A DNA stretch of 9,958 bases from Chloroflexota bacterium (GTDB taxonomy: Bacteria; Chloroflexota; Ktedonobacteria; Ktedonobacterales; Ktedonobacteraceae), in the NCBI GenBank assembly GCA_021828635.1, contig JAJZEJ010000273.1:1-9958 (forward strand). Reading direction: 5' to 3'. Each line of letters starts with the position of its first letter. Position 1 is the first letter of the stretch. The notes below the pieces were generated by a model. It had not been told where the DNA came from. It worked only from the letters and a program-made list of their open reading frames with translations, and searched no databases. This document shows positions 6,981 to 9,958 of this stretch, piece after piece. The position numbers and the translations under genes are program-made.

Positions 6981-7460
6981 GGGTTCCTCCATTATATGAA
7001 CTCTCTATTCATGAGAAACTCACAGCTACGAGTCTCACACCTACATGTATGTACTTAAAGACACACAGAACAGCTATTCTTTATCTCTTTAGAAAATCGT
7101 TCGATTCTATGATAAGCTAGCATTTTAGCAAAATGCTTCTTCTTCTTTGCTCTCTATTTTTTCGCAACGACAACCTGGTAGATAATATTTCCCGTCGCGC
7201 CAGATTGAGTACCTTATAAAATAACACTCTAAACTCCAAGAAGTGGGGTTCACCATACTGCAACACCCTGTACTCAGACACGGCTCTCTGCTTTTGCCTA
7301 GCTTTACCAAGCAACTGCCTAAGTTATCATCAGGCATTCGCCACCAGTATCGAAAGTGGGCATGAACCAGTCAGACGGGTTCACTCCATTCTGTAGCTTT
7401 AGAATCAAGGAGATATTGCTCTACCAAGCCTGCCTATCTATGAAAAGAGCAAACAAAGAG
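6981..7460. other. Long divergent intergenic region between glycosyltransferase and efflux pump
   Basis: No gene is supported. Near the glycosyltransferase start are two near-identical direct repeats, CTCACAGCTAC (7019-7029) and CTCACACCTAC (7034-7044), with a 15-nt period, and the palindromic TACATGTA just beyond. A TATAAT at 6996-6991 (minus) is too close to the start to allow a leader. A 19-bp palindrome sits at 7119-7137. A 70-codon Cys-rich frame (7337-7125, minus) has no convincing ribosome site. The span probably holds promoters and operators for both genes. Confidence 0.4.
7119..7137. promoter_or_regulatory. Palindrome AGCATTTT-AGC-AAAATGCT, operator candidate
   Basis: A perfect 8+8 bp inverted repeat with a 3-nt centre, about 140 nt upstream of the glycosyltransferase and 340 nt upstream of the pump promoter box. 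The size suits a dimeric repressor (for example TetR or MarR class), though no regulator gene is in the window. A pyrimidine-rich run follows on the plus strand but is not a proper terminator tail. Confidence 0.3.
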
Positions 7461-7489
7461 AAGCTTATTTTCGGAGAAAAGATTATACT
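7461..7489 (+). promoter_or_regulatory. Promoter-like AAGCTT-N17-TATACT ahead of the efflux pump
   Basis: AAGCTT (7461-7466), 17-nt spacer, TATACT (7484-7489). Identity with the oxygenase-operon element extends to AGAAGCTT and TTATACT, and both have GCAARCAARG shortly before the first box. The expected start is near 7496, giving a leader of about 110 nt. Confidence 0.5.
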
Positions 7490-7510
7490 TACGACAACTT
7501 GAAAAATGTA

Positions 7511-7610
7511 AAGGAGGTGGAATAAATGCAGTAAACTAGCAGGAGGACAAGTATATTCAAAACGCAACATGACTGTCTTTTATGAGTTAAATGAAAGGAA
7601 ACTATCTTGA
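7511..7610 (+). promoter_or_regulatory. Pump leader with repeated ribosome sites and mini-ORFs
   Basis: AAGGAGGTG (7511-7519) precedes a two-codon ORF ATG CAG TAA (7526-7534) by 8 nt from the core. A second strong site, AGGAGG (7541-7546), has no start codon at proper distance. A 13-codon ORF (MTVFYELNERKLS, 7569-7610) ends in a TGA that overlaps the pump's TTG as TTGA, the geometry of translational coupling. The pump's own site is AAGGA (7595-7599). GAGGTG (7514-7519) can pair with CACCTC (7617-7622) at the pump start. Inducible translational attenuation is possible, unproven. Confidence 0.4.
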
Positions 7611-9058
7611 GTTCCTCACCTCACCAGATGGAAAAACACACAACTTCTTCAGCCACTCCTGTTTTTACCAGCCCTCAACATAAGTGGCTTGTTATTTTAG
7701 CCGCTGTTTTTGGGGTCTTTATGAGTGTACTGGACTCGACAGTAGTTAATATGGCTGCACCCAGAATTCAAAGCGACTTTGGAATCTCTCTGGAGAACAT
7801 TCAATGGATTGTAACAGCATATCTACTGTCTTTAGCTCTAAGTATTCCCTTGGCTGGCTATCTTGCTGGTCGTTTTGGCTTAAAGCGTGTCTACCTTACC
7901 GCCCTGGTCGTATTTACCCTTAGCTCTGCCTTATGTGGATTGGCCTGGAACACCAACAGTCTTATTTTCTTTCGCGTTATTCAGGGATTAGGGGGGGGCG
8001 CACTGGCTCCATTAGCCACGGCCATGATTTATTCAGCCTTTTCTCTCGAACAACGCGGTATTGCTACGGGTATCCTGGGAGTACCCCTGCTCATTGCTCC
8101 GGCTCTTGGCCCGGCTCTTGGTGGCTATATTGTGCAACATATGGACTGGCGGTTAATCTTCTATATCAACGTCCCGATAGGAATCGTAGGCGTACTTATT
8201 GGCGTCAAAGTTTTAAAAGAGTACATTGAGTCTCAAGATGCGAAATTTGATTGGCGTGGATTTATCCTCTCTGCCATTGGTTTTGCCTGTTTGCTCTACG
8301 GCATTTCTTCTGCCTCAACTTACGGGTGGGGATCTCCTGCTGTCTTGCTTTCGCTCATCGTCGGAGTGATTTCTATTGTTACTTTTTTCATCGTAGAGCT
8401 TCGTGTGTCTTCACCTCTTCTGGATGTGCGTCTCTACTTCGATTGGCGCTTCGCTGGTAGCAGTATTGCCGATTGGATACTACATATTACCTTCTTTGGC
8501 CCTCTCCTGCTGGTCTCCCTCTATCTTCAAGAAATTCATCATCTGCCACCTGCTGAAGCTGGCCTCTGGTTTGTCCCTTCGGCGCTTGTGACTGCCGCCA
8601 TTCTGCCTGCTACTGGGATCCTGGTAGACAAGTTCGGGTCCAAGTGGATTATTTTTGTTGGTATGATCATTCTTGCTGCCTCCACGTATAGTCTGAGCTT
8701 CTTTGATCCTTCAACAACGTTCTGGGGGGTACAATTGGTCCTTATCAGCCGTGGTATAGCACTGGCTTTTACTCTTCAACCATTGCTTGTATTTATCCTT
8801 TATTATGTCAAGCCCCCAGCAGTCGCCCGGGCAAGCAGTCTTGTGAACGTTATGCAACAGGTGGCCGCTTCATTTGGTACAGCTATTCTCATAACGTATG
8901 CCCAGAGCCGCGAAACAATAGGTGCAGCAAATCTTAGCCCGGCACAAGCGACCAATGTATCTTTTCACGATGCATATTTGCTTGCGGCTATAATTGCCAG
9001 TGCTGGTATTATTATTACACTTTTTTTGCCTCGTCAGCGAAAACAGCCCATTGGTTGA
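7607..9058 (+). CDS. MFS drug-efflux transporter, DHA2 (EmrB/QacA) 14-helix family
   Basis: 483 residues, the usual size for 14-helix proton-driven multidrug exporters of the cytoplasmic membrane. Visible motifs: LDSTVVNMAAPRI in helix 1 (42-54), motif A as LAGYLAGRFGLKR (82-94), motif B RVIQGLGGG (123-131), motif C GILGVPLLIAPALGPALGG (155-173), and WRLIFYINVPIG (181-192), all typical of the family. The start is TTG at 7607, because AAGGA lies 7 nt upstream; the next in-frame ATG (7628) has no ribosome site. It likely exports the pathway product or gives resistance to it; the shared promoter arrangement with the oxygenase operon supports this. Motif B is encoded across a run of eight G (7991-7998), prone to slippage. 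The stop codon touches a truncated transposase, so the natural 3' region may be lost, though protein length is normal. Confidence 0.9.
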   Translation: MSSSPHQMEKHTTSSATPVFTSPQHKWLVILAAVFGVFMSVLDSTVVNMAAPRIQSDFGISLENIQWIVTAYLLSLALSIPLAGYLAGRFGLKRVYLTALVVFTLSSALCGLAWNTNSLIFFRVIQGLGGGALAPLATAMIYSAFSLEQRGIATGILGVPLLIAPALGPALGGYIVQHMDWRLIFYINVPIGIVGVLIGVKVLKEYIESQDAKFDWRGFILSAIGFACLLYGISSASTYGWGSPAVLLSLIVGVISIVTFFIVELRVSSPLLDVRLYFDWRFAGSSIADWILHITFFGPLLLVSLYLQEIHHLPPAEAGLWFVPSALVTAAILPATGILVDKFGSKWIIFVGMIILAASTYSLSFFDPSTTFWGVQLVLISRGIALAFTLQPLLVFILYYVKPPAVARASSLVNVMQQVAASFGTAILITYAQSRETIGAANLSPAQATNVSFHDAYLLAAIIASAGIIITLFLPRQRKQPIG

Positions 9059-9145
9059 GGGCATGCCAAGTGCGTATCCAGCATGCCCCTCAAATCTTAG
9101 CCGCCTTAAATGGAGGAGTGCTGGCCCTGATGGATTGGTTGAGGG
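9050..9145 (+). repeat. 12-bp direct repeat bridging pump stop codon and transposase remnant
   Basis: ATTGGTTGAGGG occurs at 9050-9061, covering the pump stop codon, and again at 9134-9145 inside the transposase remnant. The copies are 84 nt apart and in the same transposase frame (HWLRACQV and DWLRVRNV). An inverted repeat also spans the joint: TTGAGGGCATGC (9055-9066) with GCATGCCCCTCAA (9081-9093), one base bulged. Confidence 0.55.
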
Positions 9146-9231
9146 TGCGCAATGTGGCTTCACAGATGCGACATTTTTGCGCACATCCCCACCAAGCCCT
9201 TCACTTGCTGCTTGGCACGCTTTCGCGCTAA
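9059..9231 (+). pseudogene. C-terminal remnant of an IS4/ISAs1-like DDE transposase
   Basis: About 57 codons end in TAA at 9229-9231. The reading RACQVRIQHAPQILAALN, then LALMDWLRVRNVASQMRHF and HPHQALHLLLGTLSR, resembles the tail common to IS4/ISAs1-type transposases (VRxGxAPQxLAALxN, NVAxxxRxF, HPxxAL). Recognisable similarity begins directly after the pump's stop codon, so the front of the element, including all catalytic residues, was lost in a deletion or insertion that ended there. The following TTTCGAAAAGTTCTGATCC (9240-9258) may belong to the original right end. The family call rests on recalled conserved positions only. Confidence 0.55.
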
Positions 9232-9273
9232 GACGGGGCTTTCGAAAAGTTCTGATCCTAGTCCTACCTCCAA

Positions 9274-9302
9274 TTGACAATGCCACACATTTCATGTATA
9301 AT
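9274..9302 (+). promoter_or_regulatory. Consensus sigma-70-type promoter for the cupin gene
   Basis: TTGACA (9274-9279), exactly 17 nt, then TATAAT (9297-9302): a perfect housekeeping promoter. A start near 9309 gives a leader of about 40 nt before the cupin ATG. It is the strongest promoter seen in the window and lies just behind the transposase remnant, so it may derive from or have been placed by the element. Confidence 0.8.
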
Positions 9303-9350
9303 CACTCTGTTAGTTGTATTTACAATATCTCTTTACTAAAGGAGCTTGTA

Positions 9351-9818
9351 ATGGTCCAGCAAAATACACCGGCGCGACTCAATCCGGCCGAAGAGGTCAT
9401 TCAGGTTGGAGTGACTCCGATCCGGTTCTTGGTCACAGGTGCCGAATCCAATGGCAGTATGGCGAGCTTTGAGATGACCATCCCTGCCGGAGCCACAAGG
9501 CCAGCGTTCCCCCATAGTCACGATACTTACGAGGAAACCATCTACGGGCTGGAGGGCGTGCTGACCTTTACCGTTAACGGCCAGAAAATCGCCATCGGCC
9601 CTGGCGAAGTGCTTTGCATCCCGCGCGGAGCTGTCCACCGCTTCGACAATTTCGGCCCCGCCAACACGCAGTCGCTGGCGATTGTGACCCCCGGCGTTCT
9701 CGGCCCCGACTACTTCCGTGAAATCGCCGCGGTAGTGGCAGGGTCTTCTGGCGGGCCGCCGGATCCCGCTGCCATCGTCGCGGTGATGCGACGCCACGGG
9801 CTTACCCCGGCGCCATAA
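9351..9818 (+). CDS. Single-domain cupin protein
   Basis: 155 residues, one conserved beta-barrel cupin domain. Motif 1 gives metal ligands His55, His57 and Glu61 or Glu62 (PHSHDTYEETIYGLEG). Motif 2 fits the pattern G-x5-PxG-x2-H-x3-N exactly, GEVLCIPRGAVHRFDN (85-100) with His96. Such proteins bind one metal ion and serve as dioxygenases, isomerases or small-ligand sensors; the reaction cannot be read from sequence. A short C-terminal tail (119-155) follows the barrel. The ATG at 9351 has AAGGAG 6 nt upstream; an open frame continues upstream to 8994 but overlaps the pump and transposase remnant and is not coding. GC content rises along the gene and its second half is far richer than neighbouring genes, suggesting transfer from a high-GC organism. 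No link to the biosynthetic genes is evident. Confidence 0.85.
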   Translation: MVQQNTPARLNPAEEVIQVGVTPIRFLVTGAESNGSMASFEMTIPAGATRPAFPHSHDTYEETIYGLEGVLTFTVNGQKIAIGPGEVLCIPRGAVHRFDNFGPANTQSLAIVTPGVLGPDYFREIAAVVAGSSGGPPDPAAIVAVMRRHGLTPAP

Positions 9819-9958
9819 GCAGCGATTGCGTTGCGCGGGCCCCAGCCCCGCCTGCGGCGGGGCGTCCCGCTTGCGCGCCGGCTGGGCCGGGGACCCCAGC
9901 CCGCCCCAGCCCAGCTGGCGCGTCGCTGGAGCCGCGCCGCTTCGCTTGCCGGGGGCGG
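9819..9958. other. Extremely GC-rich right edge
   Basis: Of the last 118 nt (9841-9958), 100 are G or C by my count, against roughly 43% in a sampled part of the pump gene. CCCCAGCCC occurs three times (9840-9848, 9894-9902, 9904-9912). I see no gene start. This is the non-coding tail of the cupin gene and either foreign DNA or an assembly joint. Confidence 0.6.
9845..9863 (+). terminator. GC-rich hairpin after the cupin gene
   Basis: GCCCCGCC (9845-9852) and GGCGGGGC (9856-9863) form a perfect 8-bp stem with a TGC loop, 26 nt after the cupin stop codon. There is no T run, so termination would have to be of the stem-only type found in high-GC bacteria. Confidence 0.45.

Noticed and set aside
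7125..7337. 70-codon Cys-rich minus-strand frame in the divergent region
   Set aside because: No proper ribosome site, no recognised family, and a second overlapping frame is equally open; position is best explained as regulatory intergenic DNA.
7591..7683. ATG at 7591 as the start of a gene overlapping the pump
   Set aside because: Only 30 codons, no ribosome site, and out of frame with the clear transporter sequence.
8994..9350. Upstream extension of the cupin frame
   Set aside because: It overlaps the pump gene and transposase remnant in another frame; the promoter and ribosome site at 9274-9344 define the start at 9351.
1..9958. CRISPR arrays, tRNA or rRNA genes
   Set aside because: No regularly spaced repeats, cloverleaf-like sequences or rRNA-conserved segments were seen.

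Overview
The window is ordinary bacterial chromosome of medium GC that carries the edge of a natural-product (polyketide-type) biosynthetic locus, set among decayed insertion sequences. The source looks like a spore-forming, mycelial Chloroflexota (Ktedonobacteria-like) genome. This rests on the mixed GC, the strong AGGAGG-type ribosome sites, a TTG start, and transposase remnants of kinds I associate with that group. It is an inference; no rRNA or core marker gene is present.

Layout. Positions 1-220 hold no recognisable gene. A leftward block follows, in transcription order: a flavin monooxygenase (4969-3722), an FAD epoxidase/hydroxylase of the Lsd18/MonCI type (3702-2326), a type II thioesterase whose nucleophile is cysteine instead of serine (2117-1368), and a seven-helix membrane protein with a Cys-x-Cys-x4-Cys motif (1198-221). 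The first two genes are 19 nt apart and surely co-transcribed; the thioesterase and membrane genes follow after gaps of 208 and 169 nt. A promoter-like AAGCTT-N17-TATACT element lies ahead of the monooxygenase. A decayed ISL3-type transposase fragment (5224-5475) separates this block from a leftward macrolide-type glycosyltransferase (6980-5790). A long divergent intergenic region then leads to a rightward 14-helix drug-efflux pump (7607-9058). The pump has the same AAGCTT-N17-TATACT promoter arrangement and a leader full of ribosome sites and mini-ORFs. The pump abuts a truncated second transposase (9059-9231). Last is a small cupin gene (9351-9818) with a textbook TTGACA-N17-TATAAT promoter. 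GC rises through the cupin gene to about 85% in the final 120 nt, suggesting a boundary of transferred DNA or an assembly junction.

Taken together, the genes look like tailoring and self-protection functions: two flavin oxygenases that oxidise a polyketide-like scaffold, an editing thioesterase that clears stalled carrier proteins, a sugar transferase and an exporter. No synthase is in the window; if the reading is right, the PKS/NRPS genes should lie nearby. Points most worth a second look are the Cys-type thioesterase, the shared promoter pair, the recurrent mini-ORFs in the leaders, and the composition break at the right end.
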